The notes below the pieces were generated by a model, which saw nothing but the letters and a program-made list of their open reading frames with translations, was not told the origin of the DNA and made no database searches. From Myxocyprinus asiaticus (Eukaryota > Chordata > Actinopteri > Cypriniformes > Catostomidae), in contig NC_059382.1 of the NCBI RefSeq assembly GCF_019703515.2, positions 16,409,001 to 16,473,000 on the forward strand: a stretch of DNA of 64,000 nucleotides. Direction: 5' to 3'. This document shows, piece by piece, positions 21,685 to 33,104 of the stretch (its first letter is position 1; every line of letters starts with the position of its first letter). The translations under genes were made by a program, and so were the position numbers.

Positions 21685-22329
21685 TTAAAGGATTAGTTCA
21701 CCTAAAAATGAACATTCTCTCATTATTTTCTCACCCTCATGCCTTCCCAGATGTGTATGACTTTCTTTCTTCTGCAGAACACAAACAAAGATTTTTTGAA
21801 GAATATCTCAGCTATGGACATCCATACAGTGCAGGTGAATGGTGGCCAGAACTCTGAAGGTCCAAATATCACATAAAGGCAGTATAAAAGTAATCAATAA
21901 GACTCCAATGGTTTAATCAATGTCTTCTGAAGCGATCCAATCATTTTTGATGGAGAACAAGCCAAAATATAATTCCTTTTTCACTGTATATCTGGCCATT
22001 GCAGTCTCTGTTTTTTATAAATTTTAATGAAAAAGTAAGTACATTTTCGGTCTGCTCTCACCCAAAACCGATTGGATCGCTTCAGAAGACAATGATTTAA
22101 CCACTGGAGTCTTTTGGATTACTTTTATGATGCCTTTTTACTTGGACCTTCAGAGTTCTTGCCACCATTCACTTGCATTGTATGGACCTACAGAGCTGAG
22201 ATATTCTTTTAAAAATCTTTGTTTGAGTTCAGCAAAAGAAAGAAAGTCATACATATCTGGGATGGCATGAGGGTGTATAAATTATGACAGATTTTTTATT
22301 TATTATTTTTGAGCGAACTATCCCTTTAA
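21685..22329. mobile_element. TTAA-ended palindromic MITE
   Basis: TTAAAGGATTAGTTCACC at the left and the inverse ...GAACTATCCCTTTAA at the right. Sub-terminal arms are inverted (CTTTCTTTCTTCTGCAGAACAC near 21762, inverse near 22230). The interior includes AAGCGATCCAATC inverted near 22070. Same family as 1125 and 9412. No coding. Confidence 0.8.
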
Positions 22330-22484
22330 CAGTGGAAACTGACAGTAATTTATAAGAGAGGGAATGGGATCAAGATACGTAACAAAACACAAATCATCAC
22401 CCACATGAGCCACACACACCTACAGGGCTTCTACATCACTTGCTAAGCACTGCGCCATACCTCTGACATCCACCATAGAAAACT

Positions 22485-22757
22485 TTAAGTGATTGTTCAC
22501 TCTAAAATTAAAATGCTGTCGTCATTTTCTCACTCATGTTGTTTCAAACCCAAAAGACTTTCTTTCTTCTGTGGGACAAAAAAGGAGATGTTATGCAGAA
22601 TTTGTTGCCTCAGTCACCATTCAGTTTAATTGTTTGGGGGAAGAAAGATGTTATGGATGTCAATGGTGACTTAAGAATTACATACTGCCTACTTCCTTTT
22701 GTGTTCTATGTAGGAAAAAAAAATGAATACTATGAACTAGGTGAACTATTCCTTTAA
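22485..22757. mobile_element. Short TTAA-ended MITE
   Basis: TTAAGTGATTGTTCAC at the left and GTGAACTATTCCTTTAA at the right. It shares the TTTCTTTCTTCTGTGG block with 4680. The 73-codon frame inside is chance. Confidence 0.7.
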
Positions 22758-24010
22758 GTGAATTGAGATGTATCAGACTTGATGAATTTGCTAATAACCA
22801 GAACAGAATGACTAGGCCAGCTCAGTCAGTGTGTGACATTGAAAGTTACATTAGTGATTCTCTCTACCACAGCTATGTGAAATGTATAAATATTTCAGCT
22901 GAGAGTCTCAGAGGGTGCCTGAAGATAAAGCTGGCACCATGGTCATGGTCATGCCACCACCCCACTTCCACAGCGCTTCTCACTAGGAGGGGTGGAGCGT
23001 TGGTTCTCCTGAAGATGACATATCAAAATGGGGGTGACAGCTTGTATGGGATTGCTTCACAACAACAACATCATCAGTGAGCTGTGTTCCTTTTTTCCAA
23101 ACACATGCCACACACTGGGATGGGGCACTTCTCCCTGCCAGTGAAAGCTCTCAGTACTTTGATCCTCCTCTCCTCACTTCCACTCCATCACTTAACCAGC
23201 TCTAGCTGGCTGTCAAGTCTTCTTCCCAGCTACCCTACACTGCACTCTCTGCACTCCCAACCTTCTCAATCAATTTAGCTTTTACTACTGATTGGTAACC
23301 TAACGGCTTGGAGTTTGGTCTCCTTAGCTATGAAAGAGCAACATCTGAGCAATAACATGTTCCTCTAGCAATACAGATCATTCTACAATGAACAGGTTTT
23401 AGATCATGGTTCATGAATACAAAGACCTCATTCAATCTCTGTGTAAACTTGGCACTTTATCTTTACGTGATTGGAGCTTATGAGAAACATAGATTAGATT
23501 AGCATGGCTAAACTTGTTTGAAGCATTGACCTCTTCACAGCGTGTCTTCAATTATCGTTCTAAACCACCAGAATAGAGACACAGTCTGATTCAGGCACTG
23601 ATCCAATAATTGTATCTGTTGGAAGAACATGCCAGTTACTTTTTATTTAGTCACCATGTTTATTTATGGGATCTCTAAATCATTCGATTAACCAGTGAAC
23701 AAATGTATTATTAAAAAGCATGCAGAGAAATTATTCAGATTGTGTCGAACGAACTAAATCATATAAATACTAATCACATGAAAGCAGCTAATGTTCCCCT
23801 GCACAAGCAGAATACCATGCAACCATGGTACCAAGATTTATGCAATAAATGACAAAAAAAATAAATTTGTGTTGAAGTTATGTCTGCGAGGAACAAAACC
23901 AATGAAAAATTTAATTTAATTATTTCTTTATTATTCCAATAATTTCAACCATAAAACTGTTTTTAAATATATGTTTTTTAAATAACTGAATTTTCAAATG
24001 ATATTCTTTA
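22758..24010. other. Unannotated unique DNA
   Basis: No gene or mobile element recognised. Frames of 65-105 codons near 22763-23278 contain no domain. Confidence 0.45.

Positions 24011-24042
<32 letters not shown>
24011..24042. repeat. (TA)n microsatellite
   Basis: About 28 bp of uninterrupted TA immediately 5' of the Gypsy LTR. Confidence 0.95.
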
Positions 24043-24044
<2 letters not shown>

Positions 24045-24047
24045 TAT

Positions 24048-24421
24048 TGTGGCAGCGGGGGGCGTGGTCGAGCTTCCGTCCAGGGAGAGAGAAAGCGGTA
24101 AGGGCGCTGACACCTGAGCTAAATTATGTCTAACACCTGTCTCTAATTCCAGTGAGCATGGGGAGAGTGGCATATAAGCAGCCACGCTACCAGCAGACAG
24201 GGAGAGAGAGTCGGGCACAAGGAAGCCCACGGTGCTCGAGAAGCTGTTGTGTTTAACCCATTGTGTTTGTGAAGCTAATGTGTTTAAGTGACTACGTGCT
24301 TGTGAAGCTGATGAGTTTGTGAAGTTGTAAAGCATTGAAGTGGCCGATTAAAAAATCTTACCTGAGCCTTGAACCCGCTTCCCTGTGTCCTCCTTCCCTT
24401 CTGCTGTGAAGTCGTGTTACA
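24048..24421 (+). repeat. Gypsy 5' LTR
   Basis: Begins TGTGGCAGCG and ends GTGTTACA, 374 bp. It holds a TATAAG box at 24173-24178 and ATTAAA near 24347, plausible promoter and poly-A signals. The next bases (CTGGTGCCGAAACC) look like a tRNA primer-binding site. There is no second LTR in the window, so its borders are inferred from TG...CA and the primer site. Confidence 0.7.
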
Positions 24422-24439
24422 CTGGTGCCGAAACCAGGG
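24422..24439 (+). promoter_or_regulatory. Primer-binding site of the Gypsy remnant
   Basis: TGGTGCCGAAACC directly after the LTR, a form common in vertebrate Gypsy elements. The tRNA it pairs with was not determined. Confidence 0.65.
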
Positions 24440-24456
24440 ACATTGAAGTACACCCC

Positions 24457-25698
24457 ATGGAGTCCTCGCAGTTGGCTCAGCCAGGAGAGAGCCCCATGCC
24501 CCCACCCACGCTCTTGTAGATGGGGGCGGAAGATGACCCCGAAGCCTTCATCGACCTGTTTGAGCGAACCGCCGAGATCTGGGGCTGCCTCCCATTGTTG
24601 TCCAGGAAAGCCCAACTTGCTGCTCAACAACTGCCAGAGGCTAACCTCCTGGCTTATGAAGACCCGAAGAAGTCCATCCTGCAGCGGGTTAACCGCAGTC
24701 CAGAGCTGTACTGCCAGCTCTTCCAGTCCATGAAGCTGGAGAAGACCGGCCACCCGTTTGCCTTCACCCAACGGCTCCGAGACGCCTGCAGGAAATGGTT
24801 GCTGGCGGGGGATCGCGACGTCATGGGAGTGATCGACCAGGTGGTGCTGGAGCAGCTAATCCATCGACTGCCAAAAGAAACGTCGGAGTGGGTCCAGTGC
24901 CACCACCTGGTGTCGCTGGAGGAAGCTGTCCGACTGGCGGAGGGCCATATGGTAACGTACCCGAGGGCGGAAGAGCCCTCCTACTCTTTCTCCCCTCCCC
25001 CTGTGTTTTCCCCATTCTCTTCCCCCTCCCCTCTTCCCTCTCACTCTGCTCTCTCTCCAGAGCCCGTTCCTGCCCCCAAGAGGCGAGGAGTCCTGCCACC
25101 TAGGCCAGTTCCCAGTGCACGGAGGTCGGTACCCCCAACATCTACAGTGCCCCGCCGTTCTCCCCCTCAGGTGGAGGCGCCTGCTGACGCAGGTGCAGGC
25201 GAAGTGCCTGGGCCAGCCTGCTGGAGTTGCAGAGATCCAGGACACTTCTGGGATCAGTGCCCTGTGATGGAGCTGGGGACGGTGGTCCGGATCCCCGACA
25301 CTCTGCAGGCTGCCCCTGACCGGGCCGGAGCACACCGCATACCGGTAAGTGTCAAGGGGGGCACTCACCAAGCATTGGTGGACATGGGTTGTAATCAAAC
25401 CACTATCCACCAACGCTTGGTTCAACACGAGGCTTTGGGCACAGCTAAAACGGTGAGGGTGAGGTGTGTGCATGGGGATATTCACAACTACCCTGTGGTG
25501 ACCCTTGTGATTAAATTCCAGGGAACAAAACATAGAGTGGAGGCTGCGGTTAGTTCCCGCCTCACCCATCCGCTGATTTTGGGGACTAATTGGCCTGAAT
25601 TTAGAAATGTATTAAAGGGAATATGCAAATGTGCAATGCTCTGGCAGGGGAGGCGGAGCTGGGGCCATCTTTGTCAGCTCCACCTCAGGATGCTGTGA
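24457..25698 (+). pseudogene. Gypsy gag-protease with one stop and altered active site
   Basis: Capsid precursor plus protease in one frame. The likely Met is at 24457 (MESSQLAQPGESP); a TAG at 24517-24519 interrupts, and the frame resumes at 24520 for 392 residues. Residues (from 24520) about 1-150 are the capsid-like domain with SCAN-like EQLIHRLPKETSEW. About 155-230 is a Pro/Ser-rich linker. The zinc knuckle CWSCRDPGHFWDQC (C-X2-C-X4-H-X4-C) follows. Then comes a retropepsin-like domain with ALVDMGCNQTTIHQ, where the DSG/DTG triad reads DMG, and LILGTNW near the end. The altered triad and the stop argue it is inactive. Confidence 0.85.
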
Positions 25699-25914
25699 GG
25701 GGTGGGGGGGGGGGGGCTGCAGCCCCTCCCAGCCTCAGGGGATTTCCTGCATAGAATTTCCCTTTGGAGCAGTTGTGAGATGAAACCCTCAAGCACGCCT
25801 TCGTCCAAGTGAGAGTGATCGATGGTCAACAACTCCAGCCGAATGTTGCACTTTCATATCCCTATTTCACAATTATAAATGAGTGGTTGTATAGAGTGAT
25901 GCAGGACGCTCATA

Positions 25915-26267
25915 CTAAGATACAACCCAGCTCTTAATACCGCGGAGCTGCCGGGAAATGGTGTTCCAGGCGGCTCATTATAATCCCATGGCGGGGCATC
26001 TAGGGGAAGAAAAACACTGAACCGACTAATAGCCCATTTCTATTGGCCGGACATTGGCGGCGATGTTTGCAGGTTGTGTGCGGCTTGCCTTGAATGTCAG
26101 CTGGTGAATCCACCGGACCCCCCAAAAGCGCCTTTGTGCCCCCTTCCACTGATTGAAGTCCCCTTCGAAAGAATTGCTATACGTTCTTGATCTTAGAGCA
26201 AAACTCCACACCTTGGGGCAACTAACACAGAAGAATTTGCTCCAAGCTCAAGAACGACAGCGACAAG

Positions 26268-26268
<1 letters not shown>
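25915..26268 (+). pseudogene. Gypsy integrase fragments
   Basis: A frame through about 25950-26180 shows the HHCC zinc-binding domain: AAHYNPMAGHLGEEKT (two His), FYWPDIGGDV, then CAACLEC (two Cys used). It ends at PLIEVPFERI, just before the DDE core, which is missing. A short downstream piece, LRAKLHTLGQLTQ to AQERQRQ (about 26195-26268), belongs well after the core. It is joined by deletion. Confidence 0.75.

Positions 26269-26311
<43 letters not shown>
26269..26311. repeat. (TA)n microsatellite
   Basis: About 40 bp of TA/CATATA separating the Gypsy remnant from a truncated MITE. Confidence 0.95.
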
Positions 26312-26313
<2 letters not shown>

Positions 26314-26719
26314 GTAAGTGAATGGGGCCCAAAAACTCATGTATTATTTTTACTGTAAATTTGTTTAAATCATCGTTTCTACAGCCATTTTAGGGTTTAC
26401 AAATTGAAATGTCAATATGGCAACGAAGTTGTAAAATTGGCTATAACTTTACACAGATTTAAGCAATTTTCTCATACTACAATCATAACATGCATATTGT
26501 GTACATCTGGTGGCTATCCTTTTAGAAGTAAAAGTGTTTTAATGTGTATGGATGTCCCCATTCACTTCCATTTTAAATGCCTCTCTGTTCTTTTTTTATT
26601 TATTTATTTATTTATTTTTATGAGGGACAAGTCAAAATTTATTTTTGTGGTAATCAACATTATGCCACAAATGCTGTCGATTGAGCTTAAATTGTAGTGA
26701 ACATGGAATATTCGTTTAA
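26312..26719. mobile_element. 5'-truncated MITE, same family as 61723-62367
   Basis: Shares, in order, GGCAACGAAGTTGTAAAATTGG, TTCACTTCCATT, a poly-T/TTTA tract, TTTGTGGTAATCAACATTA and GTTTAA at the end with the full copy at 61723. Its left ~half is missing up to the TA repeat. Confidence 0.75.
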
Positions 26720-29286
26720 CATGTATTTGTGATTATCAATCAGTTAGCATAGCATATGTGTCATGTACATCATTCATAAATAACAATGACACTCCCTTCC
26801 CTCTGTTTTTTAAATACAGACCAAACCAAACCAAAGCTTCACTGCTGGAAACGCCAGTCTACTGAAACATCTCATGAATGCTTCTCACAGAATACAAACT
26901 CAAATGTAATGCTGAGAAAATAATAATGGATGGTGATAGGGAAAAAAGCTCATTATGTCTTACTGATATCAGTCTCACAACACATAGCATCCTCCCCTGT
27001 TCTCTCTTTCCTCCTTTCCCTTCACTCCAGTGATTATTTTGCTCTGAGTCCCATCTGCTGTTAAAAATCTATTTATCAATAACTATTTTCCTGGCACAGA
27101 GTCACTGGATACTAATTCGTCTTTGAATCACCTCAGCATCTTAGTGTGGAGAATCCTTTGACGTGCACTGCATGAAATCCAAATGCATCCATTACCTTTA
27201 TTATCTGCTTCCCAAGGCTGAATTATAGAGGATAAATGGCAGAGACTCAGAACGCTGCATGGTAACATCAATCGTATTAAAAAAAAAACTTTAAAAACAT
27301 TGGTCCAAAAATGTCGGCACATGACATTTTTGTTTCTTCTCATTTAGTGTCAAATTTGCTTGAAATGGGAAGTTTCAAACAAAAACAACTAAATAACAGG
27401 CCTTTGAATGAGCAGCTTCCACATATTTATTCTACAAAGCGCTACTCAGAGATAAAGGGCTGGTAATCGCTGTGAATGAGACCTCATCAACGAGATAGGA
27501 GCTGTGATTGTAGTGTTTAATTCCACTGTGGTCAGGGGTGATGGTTTGGATGAGAAACTGCAATTAAGGTTGAAGTTATGGGCAAAAGTAGCCCTGTAAT
27601 TAATGGTTTGCATTAGTAGTGTGAGCGAGTCTGCAAATTTTGAGTGGTTTTGATGGCCTCTTGTTTTTTCGGCAAGGTTATTGGTCTGAGCAAAATGTTT
27701 CAATATAAAAGTACTGGGGAGAAATCTGGTTTAAATTGAGGTTGTTATGGATGACAGTGGAGGTTGAAATAACATGGAACAAGCTGAGAAAATGAGTTTG
27801 AAATTCTCCAGCATCATAAAATAGCTCTAATGAAGTGAGACAACATCAATTAATGTGGGAGGGAGGAGGCTCAGAGGGGGGGAGTGATGGAGGGAATGTG
27901 GGCAGCAAGGGAGGGAGGAGGTAAGGAACTGATAGAGCAACTGAATTGATTTTACTGATTTCAGAGTTGGAGCGGCTGTGAAATAAAACATGAGTGTTTA
28001 CTCTCTGCTGCACGCCTAAGAAGGTCAGTTTCAGATATCAACAATCTGAATCATTTATCCACATTATACGACACACAACGTTAGGCTGCATAACTCAGTC
28101 CACCCAAGCTCGACCTGCAAAAGGAACTTGTAAATCTCTGCCATATTAGATCAGGAAATTATTTTGTTCCTTTTTGTTTAAGCATTAATGCATGCTGGCA
28201 TGCACGAACAAGCTTCAAATACTGCATCAGCTAATGCATATTTCATATTGCCAAACACATGGAGCAAGAACAGCAAGAATCTCCCTCTCATTCTCTGCGT
28301 GCTTTGCTGTCAGTTGGTGGCACAACCAAGCAGAGCATCCTGCAACGCGATGATTGAATTTTTCATATTACACCTGACTGACCACAGCGAGTCACATCTT
28401 AGCTTTTCATCAAAACACAGATGAAGAGGATGAACTGCTGGGAACCCTGAGTACAGTTGGAGTTGCAGTGCATGGTCCTGACTCCTGACCAATGCACTTC
28501 TGATGTTGGTCCAGTCCAGAATATTTATTTCAGTACTTTATACTGATTCAAAACCATGGAACAAAATTGAACATATATATACATTACAGTATTGACCAGG
28601 GAGGTTACTTACAGTGATATAAGGTAAAAAGTGACTGAAAGAGAGAGTAAATGCTTCTGTGTGTTCATGATTGCAGAGCAATGTGCTGAAACAGCAGATG
28701 GAGACCCTTTCGGGAATGTGTTCAAGGGTGTGAGGGACTTCCTCTCATCGAGATGTATGATGATCCATGCTATGTTATCAAGCCCCGAAAGACACGCAGA
28801 ATGGGATCACATTTGTAAAATGGGTCATGGTACCTACATGAATGTACAACAATGGTCTTTGGGCGTGGAACTGTCAAAAAGTATGTGGACATGATAACAT
28901 GTTGTGGTTGTGTGATAGATAGAGAGTGTGTGGTGAGCTTCACTGTAGAATCCCCCATAGCAGTATGCGGCAGATCAAAGAGACTTCCGGGAGACTCTGT
29001 CCACCAGCTTGCACTCCTCTCGCCTCTCAGTGTGTCTCAAATAGACAAGGCCTATGAAAAACAGACCTGGATTTGATGAAACTTTGCTCAATTATTGATC
29101 AGCCTGCACACTAGTGGGAAGGAGAGGAATGGGGGAGTGAGAGAGAAATGGATAATACAACAGAAGTTAGCGAGAGTGCTGTTGTTGCTATAGCATTCAG
29201 GAAAGTATCCTTTGTTTCACAGCAGCCAATAAGGTCTGATCTCTGTTTCAGAGTTTCTGACTGTCCAAATTTCTGTACTTTCGCAC
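26720..29286. other. Unannotated unique DNA
   Basis: No gene recognised. 27040-28030 and 28190-28500 are repeat-poor and could hold conserved noncoding sequence, judged only from composition. Frames up to 87 codons show no domain. Confidence 0.35.
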
Positions 29287-29783
29287 TACATAGCCAGAAG
29301 TATGTGAACACCCTCTTCTAATTAACTGGGTTGGCTATTCTGGTGTTTTTAGTAAAGACAAATCTTAAGGCTGGAAGATGCAATGGCATTTTAGAGAATT
29401 GTATGCTTCCAACTGTGTGGCTACAGACTGGCGAGAGCCCTCTTCTTTTTCAGCATAACAATGCTCTTGGGCACATAACGAGGTCCATAAAGACATGGTT
29501 TGACTGAGTATGGTGTGAAAAAACTTGACACACAAAGCACCTGTACAAAGCCCAGACCTAACCCCCCCAATTGAATACCTTCAAGATGAATTGGAACGCT
29601 GACTGAGAGCCAGGATGCATCACCCAACTTCAGTTACTGACCTTACTGATGCTCTTGTGTTTGAATGCCCACACCCATATTCCAATATCTAGTGGAAAGC
29701 CTTCTCAGAGTGGAAGCTGTTATAGCAGCAGAGGAAGAAGGAAGCAAAGGAAGACTGCCAAATCCCATGATTTTAAAAATCGA
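29287..29783 (+). pseudogene. Tc1/mariner-type transposon relic
   Basis: The left end resembles CATAGCCAGAAGTATGTGAACACC, the AAAAGTATGTGGACACC terminus common in fish. A transposase C-terminal part follows in broken frames: an Asp in a QHNNA-like context near 29455, and a DELER/LRARMHHPTSVTDLTDAL tail near 29585-29660. The N-terminal DNA-binding half and the right end are absent. The same family recurs at 55433. Confidence 0.65.
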
Positions 29784-30745
29784 CATTTGATTGCAGATCT
29801 TGGCAATCTTTGCATAGTTTGTGACATTGTTGAGACACACATGAGATTACTAGTGTCTTTTTCTCAGAAGAAAAATCTAAGAAGCAAGAGGAGACCACAT
29901 TTTCTCCATTAATCTCATTGAGTCTCTTTCCTATTGGGACAACATTAGTTTTTATTCCTTCCTTATACAGTAAAAAGTGAGTCATTTTTATAGATACATT
30001 AAGGAAGCAGGGATTACTGCACTGTATATGCATCCATCCATAAATACAGTATTCCACTCAAAATCAAGTGCATCTCTCGTTTTATATGTCCTTGGATGAG
30101 AATGTGACATCATTAGACGATATGTTCTCTCATTATGCGTATTGTCAGCGAACATATAAATATAGCCTTGCTGACACATTCCCAGAACAATGGATGCAGA
30201 ATGCCATGTGAAATTAAAGGGCTCTTAACAAATCAATTAGCAGAATCTGTGTGCGATACAGCTGATGGAAAGAAATGAGTTGGAGAGAAAGAAAGAAAAG
30301 AGGAGGAGATACTGAGGGAAGGAATAGTGATAAGGGAGAGAGCCCTCTCGTTTTCTTTCTCATTACCTCACTCTAATTAGACAGGCAAGTGTGATCTGAA
30401 TACCGACTGGATGAAGAAAGAGAACGCAGAAGTGAGAATCTGAGACAGAGAGCAGGGCTTCCACTCTGCCTGAACCAAACTACAACATGCAGAATGTTAA
30501 GCATGGGAATAGATGAAAACAGACATCCATCCGTCCATCTATCTATCTATCTAACTATCTATCTATCATATAATCCTTTCACCCACTTATCCACCCACCC
30601 GTCCATCCATCCTATTACAGGTTATTATTACTAAACTAATGTTACACTGTAACACAGATTGTGGACAGATGACCCATCGACTAGTGGCAGAATTAATTGA
30701 ATAGGTGGTGCAACCTCTAATATATACTACATTCTGCTGAAATAT
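29784..30745. other. Unique DNA with tetranucleotide repeat
   Basis: No gene recognised. 30523-30613 is a degenerate CCAT/CTAT tetranucleotide repeat. Confidence 0.5.
30523..30613. repeat. Degenerate (CCAT/CTAT)n microsatellite
   Basis: Runs of ATCC/ATCT units, interrupted by about 30 bp near 30567-30590. Confidence 0.85.
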
Positions 30746-30965
30746 GTCATGGTTACTGGTGTAACCTCCGTTCCCTGATGGAGGGAACGAGATGTTGGTG
30801 TCGATGTAGTGACACTAGGGGTCACTCTTGGGAGCCCGAGACACCTCTGGTCTTTGATAAAAGGCCAATGAAAATTGGCGAGTGGTATTTGCATGCCACT
30901 CCCCCGGACATATGGGTATAAAAGGAGCTGGTATGCAACCACTCATTCAGGTTTTACGCTGAGGA
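30746..30965 (+). repeat. DIRS copy 2 left terminus and ITR
   Basis: Same terminal palindrome as copy 1 (GGTTAC-TGGT-GTAACC). The octamer ATTTGCAT precedes TATAAAAG at 30917-30924, which faces into the element, antisense to the genes. Confidence 0.82.
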
Positions 30966-31026
30966 ACCGATATAAGGTCCGGCCATTTCAGCGGGTAGTT
31001 CAGCGTTGTGGCAGGAGGGACCAATG

Positions 31027-31128
31027 TCTCGTTCCCTCCATCAGGGAACGGAGGTTACACCAGTAACCATGATGTTCCCTATCTGTCACTCACTCGACGT
31101 TGGTGTCGATGTAGTGGCACTAGGGGTC
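31027..31128. repeat. DIRS copy 2 internal complementary region
   Basis: 31027-31073 is the inverse complement of the left end (30746-30792). 31074-31128 is the inverse complement of the right end (36711-36765). The two halves abut at ...CCATGAT|GTTCCC. Confidence 0.82.
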
Positions 31129-31924
31129 CCTATACAAAACGCCACAAGGCTGAACTGTGTTACGTGAACTGGCGGTGTGTGGTGGGCAGACTTGCTGTGT
31201 GCCTCATAGCCAGCACACCAGGTCGACACGTAACCTCCCCCAACACAGTTATGAGTGTCGAACGGCCCTTTCTGGGGACAAGTCGACTACCCAAAGATAG
31301 AGACAGGCTTAACCCAGTCGTGGCCTCTTTTCCCCCTTCTCTTTTTCCACTCCCTAAAAAAGAAGGGGGATTATCCAACTGGGCCGCCAGGTCTAGTTGG
31401 GGGGTGTCCCTCCCAAGGGGAGGACACCGCGGAGACCACACCTCGCCCCAAGAGAGGGGGGGATATTTAAGTGTAAGAATGTCACATGGTCTTTCCAACC
31501 ATGTGGAGAGCCTTCAAGGTAGATCCTGCCCAATGGGGGAGGAGTTACTACAAACATGGAGACTGGGGCAGAGGGGCTCTGCCCAAGGAAGATGCAGTTT
31601 GCCAGCAGGGAAACGAATTAGCGGAAGATATAGATCGCATGGGGTTAGCCTTACAGGGAACCGCCACATGCAGAGCACCTACCCCAGAACCGGGCTCTTA
31701 GTTAGCGCGTGTACTGGGCCGGCAGCGAGTCTCTCCGAAAACTCGACTGCCACAGGGCTTGGAGGAAGTCAACCAGGGAACAAATTTTGTGAACACTAGT
31801 GGGAATTAACGGCGCACGTCTTCAGCTCAAAAGGAGGTGGAAGGTGCTATATGCAAGCAATACACCCAGCCAGCTATCCCGGGCTTATCCGCTTGTGTTG
31901 CGTGCCACTACCTGGGATGAAACC

Positions 31925-32873
31925 GGTTCCACCTGGAGGTTGTACAACCTTGCAAAGATGTTGGGTGTTGCCCAGCCCGCTGCTCTGCAAATGTCTGTTA
32001 GAGAGGCACCTCTGGCCAAGGCCCAAGAAGCCGCTACACCACGGGTAGAATGGTCTCATTGCCCTACCGGGGGCGGCATGTTTTGGGCGAGATATGCCAT
32101 AGTTATGGCGTCAACGAGCCAGTGGGCGATCCTCTGCTTGGAGACAGCGCTTCCTTTCCGCTGTGCACCAAAAGCAGACAAAGAGCTGCTCAGAGATTCT
32201 AAAGCTCTGCGTGCGATCCAAATAGATGCGTAAAGCGTGCACCGGACACAGTGACGACAGGGCTGGGTCTGCCTCCTCCTGGGGCAGCACTTGAAGGTTC
32301 ACCACCTAGTCCCTAAAGGGGTGGTGGGAACCTTGGGCAAATAGCCCGGTCAGGGTCTCAGGATCACCTGAGAGTAACCTGGACAGAACTCCAGGCACGT
32401 TTCGCTGACAGAGAATGCTTGCAGGTCACCGACCCTCTTGATGGAAGTGAGCGCATTCAGGAGGGCAGTTTTCAAGGAGAGTGCCTTAAGCTCGGCTGAC
32501 TGCAAAGGCTCAGAGGGGGCTCTCTGTAGACCCTGAAGAACTATAGAGGTCCAATGAGGGAACGAGGCACGGCCTGTAGGGACTCAGCCTCCTGGTGCCT
32601 CATAGGAAACTGATGATCAGGTCGTGCTTCCCTAAGGACTTACCATCCACTGTGTCATGGTGTGCTGCTATGGCAGCAACATACACCTTCAAGGTGGAAG
32701 GGGACAGCCTCCCTTCCAACCTCTCTTGCAGGAAGGAAAGCACTGATCTGACTGCACATCTCTGGGGATCTTCCCGACGGGAAGAACACCACTTAGCGAA
32801 CAGACGCCACTTAAAGGCATACAGGTGCCTCGTAGAGGGAGCCCTAGCCTGAGTGATCGTGTCTACCATCGCA
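31925..32873 (-). pseudogene. Tyrosine recombinase, DIRS copy 2
   Basis: The N-terminal core-binding part (MVDTITQARAPSTRHLYAFKW ... GRLSPSTLKVYVAAIAAHH) is the end of a long open frame that stops at 32600. Further on, SLCPVHALRIYLDRTQ lies at 32305-32111. The catalytic HSTR is kept (about 32025-32050), but a TGA stands three codons before it where copy 1 has CGA. The nucleophile Tyr is kept in ARLYNL near 31943. Frameshifted throughout. Confidence 0.8.
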
Positions 32874-33104
32874 GGTGGGAGACAGCTTAGGTCTTCCGTG
32901 TCCTGTCCAGGGGCCAGACATGGAGATTCCAGAGGTCTGGGCGCGGGTGCCGGATGGTGCCCCTTCCCTGAGATAAAAGGTCCTTCCTCAGGGGAATTTG
33001 CCAGGGGGGAGCTGTCGCGAGGAGCGTGAGCTCCGAGCACCACGTCTGGGTGGGCCAGTAGGGTGCTACAAGGACGACCTGCTCCTCGTCTTCCCTGACC
33101 TTGC

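Larger units (their letters stand above)
24048..26268 (+). mobile_element. Ty3/Gypsy retrotransposon remnant
   Basis: Order: LTR, primer-binding site, gag, protease, (reverse transcriptase and RNase H missing), integrase zinc-binding domain, (integrase core missing), short post-integrase piece. The 3' end runs into a TA microsatellite and then a truncated MITE, and no 3' LTR is seen. At least two large internal deletions, near 25700-25850 and 26180. Non-functional. Confidence 0.8.
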
